Shown in pieces: positions 1-8,094 of a DNA stretch of 64,000 bases. The notes under the pieces were generated by a model that had not been told where the DNA came from, did not search any database, and saw only the letters and a program-made list of their open reading frames with translations. The translations under genes were made by a program, and so were the position numbers. How positions within the stretch are numbered: the stretch's first letter is position 1; each line of letters begins with the position of its first letter. The DNA is from AC-43 sp963728855 (GTDB taxonomy: Bacteria; Actinomycetota; Actinomycetes; Mycobacteriales; Micromonosporaceae). The stretch spans positions 248,001 through 312,000 of the forward strand of contig CAVSLN010000002.1 in NCBI GenBank assembly GCA_963728855.1, in the 5' to 3' direction.

Positions 1-1
1 C

Positions 2-112
2 TGGTCAAGCCGTTGGGGATCGGCGTCGTTGGATCTTCACGGCGGGCTGGCGGCGTCCGCGGTCCAGTTCGGTAGTCATACCGTCGCCCTGGTCGAACGA
101 GTCGCTCTGTAG
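2..112 (+). CDS. 3' end of an unidentified gene entering from the left edge
   Basis: Frame 2 is open from the window edge to a TAG at 110-112 and encodes 36 residues that include SLDLHGGLAASAVQFGSH. It ends 13 bp before the stop codon of the deacetylase on the other strand, so the two would be convergent. The piece is too short to assign to a family. It could also be a chance open frame, since the only support is the absence of stops and a G/C-rich third position. Confidence 0.3.
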   Translation, partial: WSSRWGSASLDLHGGLAASAVQFGSHTVALVERVAL

Positions 113-125
113 GCGAAGACCAGGG

Positions 126-977
126 TCAGGCCGGCATGCCGAACGTGTGCCCGGCGCGTACCTGCCGGGCGATGTCGTCCTGCCGGGCGAAGCTGACGCC
201 GAGCGGGCGTGTTTCGGCGATGAACCGCTCGAGTCCTAGCATCCGGTGGCCGCGGCCGATCACCTCAGGGTGCAGGGTGATCGTGCACACGCCGTCGCGT
301 ACGTCACGGACCATGTACCGCACTTCGTCGATCCAGTTCTGGATCACGTCGTCGACGCGCCGCAGCCCCTGGATGAGGATTCCGGCTGCGAACAGGAACT
401 CGAAGTGCGGGAAGTCGCACAGGCTCCAGTCGACGCCCAGCTCGACGAGGGTGGTCTGCGGGCCGAACTCGTACGGCCCGTCGGTGGCGGGGTTGTCCTT
501 GGTACGGGCGAAGTACGGTTGGTAGTCCCTGGCCATCAGGCTGCTGTCGTACTCGACCCCGGCGGCCAGCAGCAAGTCCACGGTCGCGGCGGTGAAGTCC
601 CAACCGGGCGTACGGTTGCCCACCGGGTAGCTCCCGGTGATGCGGTGCAGCGCGTCCCGGGCGCGCATCAGCACGTCGCGTTCCTGCTCGGGCGTCAGCA
701 TCGAGACCGGCTCGTGCAGGTAGCCGTGCAGCGCCAGCTCGTGGCCGGCGTCGGCGATCTGCCGGCACAGGTCCGGGAACGTGTCGGCCGTGTGCCCAGG
801 GACGAACCAGGTCGACGCGATCGACTCGCGCTCCAGCAGCTTGAGGATGCGCGGCACGGCGGTTGCGCTGAACTCGCCGCGCGAGAGCGGACCCGGTCCG
901 GTTGGGCCGCCGGGGGTGAACCGGCTTGAGAACCCGTCGAAGTCGAAGGTGAGACAGACCGAGCCGGCAGCTGACAT
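126..977 (-). CDS. polysaccharide deacetylase (NodB-homology) family protein
   Basis: Probable carbohydrate-esterase-4-type deacetylase of 283 residues that removes acetyl (or other amide-linked) groups from a sugar or related substrate using a metal ion. The NodB pattern is visible: TFDFD at 10-14 supplies the catalytic/metal Asp pair, HGYLH at 84-88 gives the two metal histidines, and RTPGWDF at 122-128 corresponds to motif 3. There is no signal peptide, so the protein is probably cytoplasmic, closer to the PuuE/peptidoglycan deacetylase-like branch than to secreted chitin deacetylases. The ATG at 977 is preceded by GAGGAG at a 5-nt spacing. It stands alone; the substrate cannot be deduced. 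Confidence 0.85.
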   Translation of the reverse strand: MSAAGSVCLTFDFDGFSSRFTPGGPTGPGPLSRGEFSATAVPRILKLLERESIASTWFVPGHTADTFPDLCRQIADAGHELALHGYLHEPVSMLTPEQERDVLMRARDALHRITGSYPVGNRTPGWDFTAATVDLLLAAGVEYDSSLMARDYQPYFARTKDNPATDGPYEFGPQTTLVELGVDWSLCDFPHFEFLFAAGILIQGLRRVDDVIQNWIDEVRYMVRDVRDGVCTITLHPEVIGRGHRMLGLERFIAETRPLGVSFARQDDIARQVRAGHTFGMPA

Positions 978-1279
978 GGCTACTCCTCAGCAACGACGGG
1001 GAACTCATGTATACCGTGACCGCGATGACCACGTAAACCGGCCGCTGTTGACCTGTCCGTCCCTGACATTGACCGCGTTCGAGTCGATGAACAGCACCCG
1101 TCTTGACCGGGGAATGGGGTGTGGACCGAGTGGCCGGTGCCGGGTCCCGCGCAACTGCACCGTCGACGGGGGTGGTTGGCGTGAGCCGCCCAAGCTCGCC
1201 GAGCGGTACGCCAAACGCTGGCGATTCGAGCCCGGTAGTCCTCGGCGATCCCGTGTAGGGCGGCCGGCGGGCGGCGGGC
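978..1279. other. intergenic stretch without a recognisable gene
   Basis: This 302-bp segment holds the upstream region of the deacetylase (its ribosome-binding site lies at about 983-988). Short open frames exist on both strands, but none has a convincing start, codon bias or a recognisable motif. It borders the gene scar at 1280-1642, so it may include unrecognised leftovers of the lost genes. Confidence 0.5.
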
Positions 1280-1546
1280 TCAGGAAGACGGTGGCTCGTC
1301 GGCGGCGGCCGGGCGGATCAGGCCGGTCTCGTACGCGACGATGACCAGCTGCGCCCGGTCGTGCGCGCCGAGCTTGGCCATCGCCCGGTTCACGTGGGTC
1401 TTGGCGGTGTGCGGGCTCACCACGAGCCGGGCGGCGATGTCCTCATTGGACAGTCCGGTGGCCATGAGGACCAGGACTTCGCGCTCGCGTTCGGTCAGGG
1501 CGGCGAGCCGGCCGGTGGTGTCCGTACCGCCGCGGTCCAGTCCGGG
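1280..1546 (-). pseudogene. remnant of a LuxR/NarL-type response regulator (DNA-binding domain only)
   Basis: The frame reads LTEREREVLVLMATG followed by LSNEDIAARLVVSPHTAKTH and NRAMAKLGAHDRAQLV, a typical LuxR-type helix-turn-helix from the C-terminal half of NarL-family regulators. About 130 residues of receiver domain should precede it, but upstream the frame meets a stop codon at 1547-1549 and no receiver sequence is present. The only ATG (at 1465) lies inside the helix-turn-helix. The gene therefore lost its 5' two thirds. The break is next to the leftover 3' end of an ABC permease on the other strand, as if one event removed everything between a transporter gene and its two-component regulator. 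Confidence 0.7.
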
Positions 1547-1642
1547 CTACCGCAGTGGGGTGCCGGGCTGCTGCTCGTCGGGTACGCGGCCGTGTTCGCG
1601 GTCGCCGCGCTCACCACCAGCGTCCGGCGGGACGTCGCCTGA
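1520..1642 (+). pseudogene. remnant of an ABC-2-type permease (last membrane segment)
   Basis: The open frame ends with LPQWGAGLLLVGYAAVFAVA followed by ALTTSVRRDVA and a stop. This resembles the last transmembrane helix and basic tail of actinobacterial ABC-2 permeases. Upstream of about 1520-1545 the frame runs antisense to the response-regulator remnant and no longer looks like membrane protein, so only the 3' end survives. The assignment rests on a short hydrophobic tail and is tentative. A strong terminator hairpin begins at the stop codon, which fits a genuine gene end. Confidence 0.5.
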
Positions 1643-1672
1643 AGGAGGGGCGCCCCGCTGGCGCCCCTCCTT
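1642..1672 (+). terminator. rho-independent-type terminator hairpin
   Basis: A perfect 13-bp stem, AAGGAGGGGCGCC paired with GGCGCCCCTCCTT, with a 5-nt loop, overlaps the last base of the permease remnant. A short T run follows. It also lies downstream of the SPFH gene on the minus strand and could act in both directions. Confidence 0.8.
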
Positions 1673-1740
1673 TGCATTCCCACCCCGTACCGAGCCGGCC
1701 GTCGACCAGCCGGCCGTGGCCGCCGAGGCCGCGACCTGAC

Positions 1741-2412
1741 TCAGGCGCGGGGCGGGAGGCGGTCCGGGTCGGCGGTGAGGACGACCGTCGCGCCCGGCGT
1801 ACCGGCCGCCTGGATCGTGCGCAGCCGCAGCAGGGCCGGGTGCTCGTCGAGCAGGCGGGCCACGTTCGCGAGCGTACGCAGGCTCGCCGCCTCGGCCCGG
1901 GCCCGCTCCAGCTCGGCCTTGCCGGTCTCCCGGGCCAGCCGCGCCTCGGTCGCCGCGCGCCGCAGTTCACCGGGGAGCATCAGGTCCTTGACGAGCGCCG
2001 CCTCCAGCGTGATGCCGAGCCCCTCGGTCCGGGGAGTCACCGCGTCGACGAGGCCGGCCGACAGCCGGCTCCGGTCGCCGATGACCTCGTCGAGCGTGGC
2101 GGCCGCTACAGCGTCCCGTACGGCGAGCTGGAGCGCCAGGTACAGCATCTGGTCCGGGTTCGCCGCACCGGTCACGTAGGCGACCGCGTCGCTGACCCGC
2201 CACACCGCCACCACGGACACCTTGACCGTGATGCTGTCCGAGGTGAGCAGGTCCTGCCCGGGTACGACGACGTTGCGCGGACGGATGTCCACGGTCTGCG
2301 TGGTGGTACGGCTCCCGCGGTAGCTGTGCCGGCCCGGCTCCAGCAGCCGGGTGAACCGCCCGTCGGTGAACAGGAGCGTGCGCTGCCAGTCCATCACCGT
2401 GATCGTCGCCAA
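1741..2412 (-). CDS. SPFH/band-7 domain protein (slipin/prohibitin-like)
   Basis: Encodes 223 residues with a band-7 fold: beta-rich N-terminal half (residues 1-110, with DIRPRNVVVPGQDLLTSD and the VKVSVVAVWRV strand) and a helical Ala/Glu/Arg-rich second half around ATEARLARETGKAELERARA. SPFH proteins assemble into oligomers on membranes and scaffold other proteins. Slipins usually start with a membrane anchor; this one does not, so membrane association is uncertain. The likely start is TTG at 2412 with a purine-rich stretch about 10 nt upstream. No NfeD-type protease partner lies next to it. The specific role is unknown. Confidence 0.75.
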   Translation of the reverse strand: MATITVMDWQRTLLFTDGRFTRLLEPGRHSYRGSRTTTQTVDIRPRNVVVPGQDLLTSDSITVKVSVVAVWRVSDAVAYVTGAANPDQMLYLALQLAVRDAVAAATLDEVIGDRSRLSAGLVDAVTPRTEGLGITLEAALVKDLMLPGELRRAATEARLARETGKAELERARAEAASLRTLANVARLLDEHPALLRLRTIQAAGTPGATVVLTADPDRLPPRA

Positions 2413-2739
2413 TGTGGTTCACCACCTTCGGTCTCATGTCTGCGGTGGTTCAGGTCCATCCGTGCGGCCGTTCGTGAGTGGGGAGGCCCCGCGCGGCCGC
2501 CGGACGGACATGGCGGGGGCGTCGGCGACCCGTTGGTCACCAGCCCGCAGGGCCACGCCGCCGGGTCCCGACCGCGCGGGACTTCCGTGCGAGAGAGGAG
2601 TCGAACCTCAGCCTTCCGGCTACCGGAGGGGTAGGCGAGAACCGTCGTACACGGAACGCGGGCCGGCGATGCCGGTGCGCCGCTCGGGTCTCGCTGTCGA
2701 GAATGGTAGGCGGTGAGTGCCGTACCCCTCACCGGGTTT
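2413..2739. other. intergenic region with a tRNA-like fragment
   Basis: This 327-bp gap between the SPFH gene and the glycogen synthase holds no convincing protein gene. Its notable content is the tRNA-like 3' fragment at 2587-2628, described separately. No clear terminator for the glycogen synthase gene was seen. Confidence 0.5.
2587..2628 (-). other. possible 3' fragment of a class II tRNA
   Basis: Read on the minus strand, 2628-2611 contains a hairpin TCCGG-TAG-CCGGA like the long variable arm of Leu/Ser/Tyr tRNAs. It is followed by TGAGG, the seven-base T-loop TTCGACT, then CCTCT and the acceptor-like CTCGCAC. Four of five T-stem pairs form. A matching 5' acceptor strand (GTGCGAG) and a proper anticodon arm are not found upstream, so this is at best a truncated tRNA, for example a scar left at an integration site. 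Confidence 0.3.
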
Positions 2740-3942
2740 TCAGGCGAGGACGCCGCGGTAGACCTCGAGCGTCCGGCGGGCGATCGCCGCCCAGGAGAAG
2801 AGTTCGACCGCGCGCCGCCGGCCGGCGCGGCCCATCGCGGCGGCCCGCGCGGGCTCGGCCAGCAGCGCGGCGATGGCCGCGCCGAGGTCGGCGGCGAAGC
2901 GTTCAGGCGCCACGGGGGTACCGTCAGCAAGCTGCTCGATCGGCACCAGCCGCCCGGTCGTACCGTCGTCGACGACCTCGGGGATGCCGCCGGTTGCCGT
3001 TGCCACGACGGCGGTCTCGCAGGCCATCGCCTCGAGGTTGACGATGCCCATCGGCTCGTAGACCGACGGGCAGACGAAGACCGTGCTGTGCGTCAGGATC
3101 TGGATGACCTCGTGCTTGGGCAGCATCTCCGGTACCCAGACCACCCCGTCCCGGCTCTGGTGCAGCTCGGCCACCAGCTGCTGCACCTCGGCCGCGATCT
3201 CGGCGGTGTCCGGCGCGCCGGCCAGGAGCACGAGCTGGACGCCGGCCGGCAGCCTACGGGCGGCGCGCAGCAGGTACGGCAGCCCCTTCTGCCGGGTGAT
3301 CCGCCCGACGAACGTGACGGTCGGTCGACCGACCTCGATCCCTAAGCGCTCCAGCACCTCCGTACCCGGATCGGGTGAGTACTGATCGGTGTCGATCCCG
3401 TTGTGCACCACGGCCACCCGGCCCGGGTCGACGGACGGGTACGCGGCCAGCACGTCCCGGCGCATCGCGGCGGATACCGCGATGACGGCGTCGGCGGACT
3501 CCACGGCGGTGCGCTCGCACCAGGACGAGAGCGCGTACCCGCCGCCCAGTTGCTCGGCCTTCCACGGCCGCAGCGGCTCCAGGCTGTGCGTGGTGACCAC
3601 GTGCGGTACCCCGTGGAGCAGCTTGGCGACGTGACCGGCCAGGTTCGCGTACCACGTGTGGCTGTGCACCACGTCCGTACCGGCGCACCCGGCCGCCATC
3701 TCCAGGTCGACGCCCATGGTGACGAGGGCGGCGTTGGCGCCGGCCAGGCCGGGCGGGTCCCCGTACGCGGTGACTCCCGGCTCGCCGTGCGGCGGCTTGC
3801 CGAAGCAGTGCACCCGTACGTCCGCCAGCGCGCGCAGTTCGCGGGCCAGGTACTCGAGGTGGACCCCGGCGCCGCCGTACACGTGGGGCGGGTACTCCCG
3901 GGTGAGCAGGTCCACGCGCAGCGCTGGGGATACGTCGGTCAC
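2740..3942 (-). CDS. glgM: GT4 glycosyltransferase, alpha-maltose-1-phosphate synthase (annotated glycogen synthase)
   Basis: A 400-residue GT-B enzyme of the actinobacterial GlgA/GlgM type (M. tuberculosis Rv1212c). The characterised homologue joins ADP-glucose to glucose-1-phosphate to make maltose-1-phosphate, the donor for GlgE; many databases call it glycogen synthase. Visible features are the N-terminal EYPPHVYGGAGVHLEYLAREL motif, the VTFVGRITRQKG strand at the domain linker, and the C-terminal donor site SVYEPMGIVNLEAMACE. It starts with GTG at 3942 and is divergent from glgC, which makes its ADP-glucose; only 76 bp separate the two starts. A TAGTCT element 7 nt before the start suggests a leaderless transcript. 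Confidence 0.9.
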   Translation of the reverse strand: MTDVSPALRVDLLTREYPPHVYGGAGVHLEYLARELRALADVRVHCFGKPPHGEPGVTAYGDPPGLAGANAALVTMGVDLEMAAGCAGTDVVHSHTWYANLAGHVAKLLHGVPHVVTTHSLEPLRPWKAEQLGGGYALSSWCERTAVESADAVIAVSAAMRRDVLAAYPSVDPGRVAVVHNGIDTDQYSPDPGTEVLERLGIEVGRPTVTFVGRITRQKGLPYLLRAARRLPAGVQLVLLAGAPDTAEIAAEVQQLVAELHQSRDGVVWVPEMLPKHEVIQILTHSTVFVCPSVYEPMGIVNLEAMACETAVVATATGGIPEVVDDGTTGRLVPIEQLADGTPVAPERFAADLGAAIAALLAEPARAAAMGRAGRRRAVELFSWAAIARRTLEVYRGVLA

Positions 3943-3949
3943 GTCCCGC

Positions 3950-3955
3950 AGACTA
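3950..3955 (-). promoter_or_regulatory. candidate -10 element of glgM (leaderless)
   Basis: TAGTCT on the minus strand ends 7 nt before the GTG start of glgM, and there is no Shine-Dalgarno sequence between them. This is the spacing expected when transcription begins at the start codon, common in actinobacteria. Confidence 0.45.
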
Positions 3956-4005
3956 ATACCGCGCGTTTACCGCGCGTTCCCTGGTGCGGAATGTCCACGG
4001 TCGTT

Positions 4006-4011
4006 TAGCGT
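4006..4011 (+). promoter_or_regulatory. candidate -10 element of glgC (leaderless)
   Basis: TAGCGT ends 7 nt before the ATG of glgC with no ribosome-binding site between. Together with the mirror-image element of glgM it gives a compact divergent promoter pair in 76 bp, which would allow both genes to respond to one bound regulator. Confidence 0.45.
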
Positions 4012-4018
4012 CGGCACC

Positions 4019-5251
4019 ATGGCACCCAAGGTCCTCGCGATCGTTCTTGCCGGGGGCGAGGGCAAGCGGTTGATGCCCCTGACCACGGACCGCGCCAAGC
4101 CGGCCGTCCCCTTCGGCGGCCTGTACCGCATGGTCGACTTCGCCCTGTCCAACCTGGTCAACGGCGGCTACCTGAAGATAGTCGTGCTGACCCAGTACAA
4201 GTCGCACTCGCTGGACCGGCACATCACCAAGACCTGGCGGATGTCCACGCTGCTGGGCAACTACGTGACCCCCGTACCGGCGCAGCAGCGGCTCGGCCCC
4301 CGCTGGTTCGCCGGCTCCGCCGACGCCATCTTCCAGAGCATGAACCTCATCACCGACGAGGGACCCGACTACGTCATCGTGTTCGGCGCCGACCACATCT
4401 ACCGCATGGACCCCAAGCAGATGGTGGAGCAGCACATCGACTCCGGGGCCGCGGTGACCGTCGCCGGCATCCGGCAGCCGCTGTCGCTGGCCGACCAGTT
4501 CGGGGTCATCGAGGTGGCCGACGACGGTAAGCGGGTACGGGCGTTCCGCGAGAAGCCGAAGGACGCCCAGGGGCTCGCCGACGCCCCCGACGAGGTCTTC
4601 GCGTCCATGGGCAACTACGTGTTCAGCACCCAGGCGCTGTATGACGCGGTGACCCAGGACGCCCGGGACCCGACGAGCAAGCACGACATGGGCGGCAACA
4701 TCATCCCGATGCTGGTGGACCGCGGGGACGCCGCCGTGTACGACTTCCGCGACAACGAGGTGCCCGGCAGCACCGACCGGGACCGGGGCTACTGGCGTGA
4801 CGTCGGAACGCTGGACTCGTACTACGAGGCCCATCTGGACATCGTGTCCGTACACCCGGTGTTCAACCTCTACAACTTCGAGTGGCCGATCTACACCGGC
4901 AACTCCCCGTGGCCGCCGGCCAAGTTCGTGCACGGCTGGCAGGAGCGGGTGGGCCGGGCGGTCAACTCGCTGGTGTCGCCGGGCGTGGTGATCTCCGGCT
5001 CGCTCGTGGAGAACTCGGTCGTCTCGCCCAACGTCACCGTCCACTCCTGGGCCCACGTCGAGGGCTCGGTGCTCATGGAAGGCGTCGACATCGGCCGGCA
5101 CGCGGTGATCCGCAACGCGATCATCGACAAGAACGTGGTGGTACCGGAAGGTACCGAGATCGGCGTCGACCTGGAGCGCGACCGGAGCCGGTACACGGTC
5201 TCCGACGGTGGCATCGTCGTCATCGGCAAGGGCCAGCGGGTCGAGCCGTAA
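4019..5251 (+). CDS. glgC: glucose-1-phosphate adenylyltransferase (ADP-glucose pyrophosphorylase)
   Basis: Makes ADP-glucose from glucose-1-phosphate and ATP, the first committed step of bacterial glycogen and alpha-glucan synthesis. The 410-residue protein has the nucleotide-binding loop LAGGEGKRLMPLTTDRAKPA at residues 9-28, the FGADHIYRMD segment, and a C-terminal left-handed beta-helix of hexapeptide repeats (VISGSLVENSVVSPNVTVHS region), giving the usual family length. ATG at 4019 was chosen over in-frame upstream codons because the family start (MAPKVLAIVLAGGEGKRL) lies there and a -10-like element sits just upstream. It is divergent from glgM and ends in a strong terminator. Confidence 0.97.
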   Translation: MAPKVLAIVLAGGEGKRLMPLTTDRAKPAVPFGGLYRMVDFALSNLVNGGYLKIVVLTQYKSHSLDRHITKTWRMSTLLGNYVTPVPAQQRLGPRWFAGSADAIFQSMNLITDEGPDYVIVFGADHIYRMDPKQMVEQHIDSGAAVTVAGIRQPLSLADQFGVIEVADDGKRVRAFREKPKDAQGLADAPDEVFASMGNYVFSTQALYDAVTQDARDPTSKHDMGGNIIPMLVDRGDAAVYDFRDNEVPGSTDRDRGYWRDVGTLDSYYEAHLDIVSVHPVFNLYNFEWPIYTGNSPWPPAKFVHGWQERVGRAVNSLVSPGVVISGSLVENSVVSPNVTVHSWAHVEGSVLMEGVDIGRHAVIRNAIIDKNVVVPEGTEIGVDLERDRSRYTVSDGGIVVIGKGQRVEP

Positions 5252-5269
5252 CCCGGGCCGGGTAATCGT

Positions 5270-5302
5270 GGCCGGGGTCACACCGTTCGGGTGACCCCGG
5301 CC
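5270..5302 (+). terminator. terminator hairpin of glgC
   Basis: A perfect 12-bp stem GGCCGGGGTCAC / GTGACCCCGGCC with a 9-nt loop, followed by TTCT, begins 19 bp after the glgC stop codon. Confidence 0.85.
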
Positions 5303-5477
5303 TTCTCTGCGCGATCAGTGCAGGTCGCCGCGCTAAGAATCTCGTGCCCTTCGATCATCGGCGTGCCCGTTACGTCACGATCGCGAGGATAGCGCGCTGC
5401 CCCCTGATTTCAGGGGAAATCCGGCTCCCGGCCAGGCCGTTGCACCCTCCGTGCGCCGATGAAACGGAGGAACTTTC

Positions 5478-6221
5478 ATGTTCACCAACCTGGACCACAC
5501 TCGACGGTGGCGCCCGGCGATGATCGGCCGGGCCGCGGTAGGTGTCTTCATGATCGGCCATCTGATCGCCGGTACGACCGGTCCGTCCACGCAGGATCTG
5601 GGGCGGTCGGCGAGCATCACCACCGTCGCGCAGACCAGCGCCGCGACGACCGCTGGCGAGAAGCCGGCCGCCGGCGCAGCCGGTACCGCGTCGACGGCTC
5701 CGTCGGGCGCGCCGCCGGCGGCAGCCGCGCCGGAACGGCCCGCCGCGGCGCCCCCGGAGTCCGACCTGATCCCGCAGGGTACCCAGGGCGACCAGGTCGC
5801 CGTGCCGCTGAGCGGGGACCAGGTGCAGAACGCCAAGAAGATCGTTGATACGGGCAAGCAGCTCGACCTGCCGCCGCGCGCCGCCGTGATCGCGGTCGCC
5901 ACCTCGCTGCAGGAGACCAAACTGCACAACTACGGCGACCTCGGCGCCAGCAACGACCACGACTCGCTGGGCCTGTTCCAGCAGCGGCCGTCGACCGGTT
6001 GGGGTAGCCCGCAGCAGCTGACCGACCCGAACTACGCGGCGACCCAGTTCTACAAGGCGCTGGAGCGGGTGCCGAACTGGCGGGGCCTGCCGCTGACCGA
6101 CGCGGCGCAGGCCGTACAGGTCTCCGCGTTCGGCGACCGGTACGCCCAGTGGGAGAAGCAGGCCGCCGAACTGGTACTCGCGACCTACGGCACCGGTCCG
6201 TACGCGGACCTGGCGAAGTAA
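5478..6221 (+). CDS. secreted lysozyme/transglycosylase-like cell-wall protein
   Basis: Encodes 247 residues: a short basic N-terminus and hydrophobic segment (about residues 15-34) that act as signal peptide or anchor, an Ala/Pro/Thr-rich linker to about residue 110, then a C-terminal domain with AVIAVATSLQETKLHN and the signature DHDSLGLFQQRPSTGWG. The Q-E pair in a helix followed by that signature resembles the catalytic Glu region of lysozyme-fold transglycosylases; the family is often mislabelled heavy-metal transporter. A paralogue with the same signature lies at 26221-26970, but this copy has no riboswitch. The ribosome-binding site GGAGG lies 8 nt before the ATG. Confidence 0.75.
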   Translation: MFTNLDHTRRWRPAMIGRAAVGVFMIGHLIAGTTGPSTQDLGRSASITTVAQTSAATTAGEKPAAGAAGTASTAPSGAPPAAAAPERPAAAPPESDLIPQGTQGDQVAVPLSGDQVQNAKKIVDTGKQLDLPPRAAVIAVATSLQETKLHNYGDLGASNDHDSLGLFQQRPSTGWGSPQQLTDPNYAATQFYKALERVPNWRGLPLTDAAQAVQVSAFGDRYAQWEKQAAELVLATYGTGPYADLAK

Positions 6222-6231
6222 CCCGCGCCGC

Positions 6232-6723
6232 CTACGGTCTGCCTGTCTGGCGGTAGGCCAACCCGGCGGCCAGCCCGGCCAGGGGCAGCTCGACGAGCGT
6301 GGCGCTCAGTACGCTGCCCAGCAGGTCGGGCTCGGCCGCCGTGGTCACGTCGAACCACGCGTCACAGACCAGCAGGACGGCCGTGGCCATGGCGGCGGCG
6401 GGTGCCGCCGGATGGGCACGCCACGCGGTCCAGCCGGTGGCCGCGAAGCTGGCCAGCAGGATCGAGTCGAACCCGAGCCAGGCCGTGTCCCAGTGGCCGG
6501 CGACGTAGCGCGCCGGCAGGGTGTCGGCCATGACGAGCATCCAGCCGCCGAGGGCGAGGCAGGCCAGCGCGGCCGCGAGAGCCCAGAGCAGGCGGCGGGG
6601 GTACGCCCGGCGGGGCGCGCCCAGTGCCGCGAGCCGCTTCGCCAACTGCCGCCGTTCGGGCTCGGTCAGCGCACGAAGCTGCTCATCCGTCAGTACCGGC
6701 GGAGCCTCGACCGCGGTTGTCAC
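6232..6723 (-). CDS. integral membrane protein of unknown function
   Basis: A 163-residue protein with a soluble, charged N-terminus (EQLRALTEPERRQLAKRLAA) and four predicted membrane segments: about 45-67, 80-97, 104-122 and 132-158. No catalytic motif was recognised. It lies between the secreted hydrolase (convergent) and a methyltransferase gene on the same strand 45 bp upstream, so it could share that transcript. Confidence 0.7.
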   Translation of the reverse strand: MTTAVEAPPVLTDEQLRALTEPERRQLAKRLAALGAPRRAYPRRLLWALAAALACLALGGWMLVMADTLPARYVAGHWDTAWLGFDSILLASFAATGWTAWRAHPAAPAAAMATAVLLVCDAWFDVTTAAEPDLLGSVLSATLVELPLAGLAAGLAYRQTGRP

Positions 6724-6768
6724 ACTCGCCTCCTGCCCATCGACCCCGCCAAGAATCCGCCGGCTACC

Positions 6769-7425
6769 TCAAAGCGGCCTGTGAATGCCCGATGAGCTGC
6801 CGAAGGTGAACATCCGCGCTCCGGTCGCGAGCGGCCGGGCCGGCGCGGTCCGGCGGTGCGCGCCGACGCCGTACCCGTCCTCGGGGTCGGAGAGCCAGGT
6901 CAGCTCGAAGTCGTGCGCGGCGAACCAGGAGCAGATCCGCGGTACCCGGTCCGGCGGCCGCCGGTGCCGCGTCCAGATCACCGTGCCGCCGGAAGCGCAC
7001 AGCTGGGCGGAGGTAGCGACGGTGGCCTCGATGTCGGCCTCCCCGACGTTGCCGAAGATGCCGCAGAGCAGGACCAGATTGGCCGGTACCCACCCCACGT
7101 AGTGGTCGGTCAACGCGGCGTCCCCGACGACCACCTCGACCCGGTCCAGCCCGGCGGCTCTGGCCGTGCGCGACGCGTACTCGGTGTTGCGTGGGTCCAG
7201 CTCGACGAGCCGGGCGCTGACGTCCCCGCCGCGCGGGTGCGTCGCCAGCACCTCCAGCAGGTCCCGCCCCTGGCCGGCGCACACGCTGACCGCCCGCAGC
7301 GGCCCGGGTGCGGCCCTGTCCAGCGCGGCCCGGACCCGGTCCTGTACGGCCGTCAGCCGCCGCGCGAGCGCCGACCCCGGTAGGTCATAGCCGTCGTGCC
7401 AGGCGTGCCAGTCCCGGTCCCCCAT
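6769..7425 (-). CDS. class I SAM-dependent methyltransferase
   Basis: A 218-residue Rossmann-type methyltransferase. Motif I appears as SVCAGQGRDLLEVL (residues 46-59), the acidic residue that holds the SAM ribose as LVELDPRN, and motif IV as ANLVLLCGIFGNV. The C-terminal half (GYGVGAHRRTAP) fits the remainder of the fold. The family resembles small stand-alone actinobacterial methyltransferases with unknown acceptors. ATG at 7425 is the first plausible start. It lies 48 bp downstream of the mycothiol-type enzyme on the same strand and may be cotranscribed with it. Confidence 0.8.
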   Translation of the reverse strand: MGDRDWHAWHDGYDLPGSALARRLTAVQDRVRAALDRAAPGPLRAVSVCAGQGRDLLEVLATHPRGGDVSARLVELDPRNTEYASRTARAAGLDRVEVVVGDAALTDHYVGWVPANLVLLCGIFGNVGEADIEATVATSAQLCASGGTVIWTRHRRPPDRVPRICSWFAAHDFELTWLSDPEDGYGVGAHRRTAPARPLATGARMFTFGSSSGIHRPL

Positions 7426-7473
7426 GCCAACCCCGTCACGTCATCCCGTCAAGTCAGCCCCGTCAAGGTTCGT

Positions 7474-8094
7474 TCAGGGACGCTCGCGCAGCGCGGTCAC
7501 GCCCTCGCCGGTCAGGTCGTCGTACGCCGGCTTGCGCCCGGTCATCGCCAGCACGAGCGCGACCAGCGGGCCGCTCACCTCCGGCCCGTCGCCGGTGCTC
7601 CACTCCGTGTCGGTGGCGACCAGGCGCAGGCCGGCGATCCGCTGCTTCGCGTTGATCAGGACCGTGTTGTTCTTGTAGAAGTCCGCCACCGCCACGACAT
7701 GCTCCATCGCGTGGCTCCGGTACGGGCCGACCGCCCGGAACACGTCCTCGCCGTGGATGAGCACCTCGCCGAGCATCGTCAGGGTCGGGCCGGGCGGGCC
7801 GGAACGGGTGCCGATCCGGCTGCGGAACAGCTCCACCAGCTCCTTGGCGGACTTCCCGGCCGATACCGCCTGGATCTCGCGGTTGGACATCTGGTTGAAG
7901 TTGAACCGGTTCGCGGCGAGCTTGACGAAGAACCTCGGCGTCGACATGTACGTCGTCGCGATCATGTGGGCCACCACGTCGCGGACCTGCCAGCCCGTAC
8001 ACAGGGATTCGGCGTCCCAGCCTTCCTCGGGGAGGGCGGCGAGGTCCCCGGCGAGTGACTCCCGCTCCGACTTGATCATTTGCCAGGCGTCCAC
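7474..8094 (-). CDS. mycothiol-dependent maleylpyruvate isomerase family protein
   Basis: A 206-residue DinB-like four-helix protein of the actinobacterial maleylpyruvate-isomerase family. The typical opening is MDAWQMIKSERESLAGDL, then SLCTGWQVRDVVAHMIATT, where the histidine belongs to the metal site. Family members act with mycothiol or are of unknown function, so the substrate is not assigned. The frame is open further upstream, but GTG at 8094 matches the family start and is preceded by GGAGG with good spacing. The C-terminal SCP2-like part is short. Confidence 0.8.
   Translation of the reverse strand: MDAWQMIKSERESLAGDLAALPEEGWDAESLCTGWQVRDVVAHMIATTYMSTPRFFVKLAANRFNFNQMSNREIQAVSAGKSAKELVELFRSRIGTRSGPPGPTLTMLGEVLIHGEDVFRAVGPYRSHAMEHVVAVADFYKNNTVLINAKQRIAGLRLVATDTEWSTGDGPEVSGPLVALVLAMTGRKPAYDDLTGEGVTALRERP

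Noticed and set aside
2587..2670. A functional tRNA gene on the minus strand
   Set aside because: The 3' half looks tRNA-like, but no matching 5' acceptor strand or anticodon stem could be found within the needed distance.
5303..5477. A second c-di-AMP riboswitch before the 5478 paralogue
   Set aside because: None of the conserved blocks (GGGGACCCA, GGGGTGAATCC, GTCAGCTAACC) are present; only a short CCCCTGA/TCAGGGG hairpin was seen.
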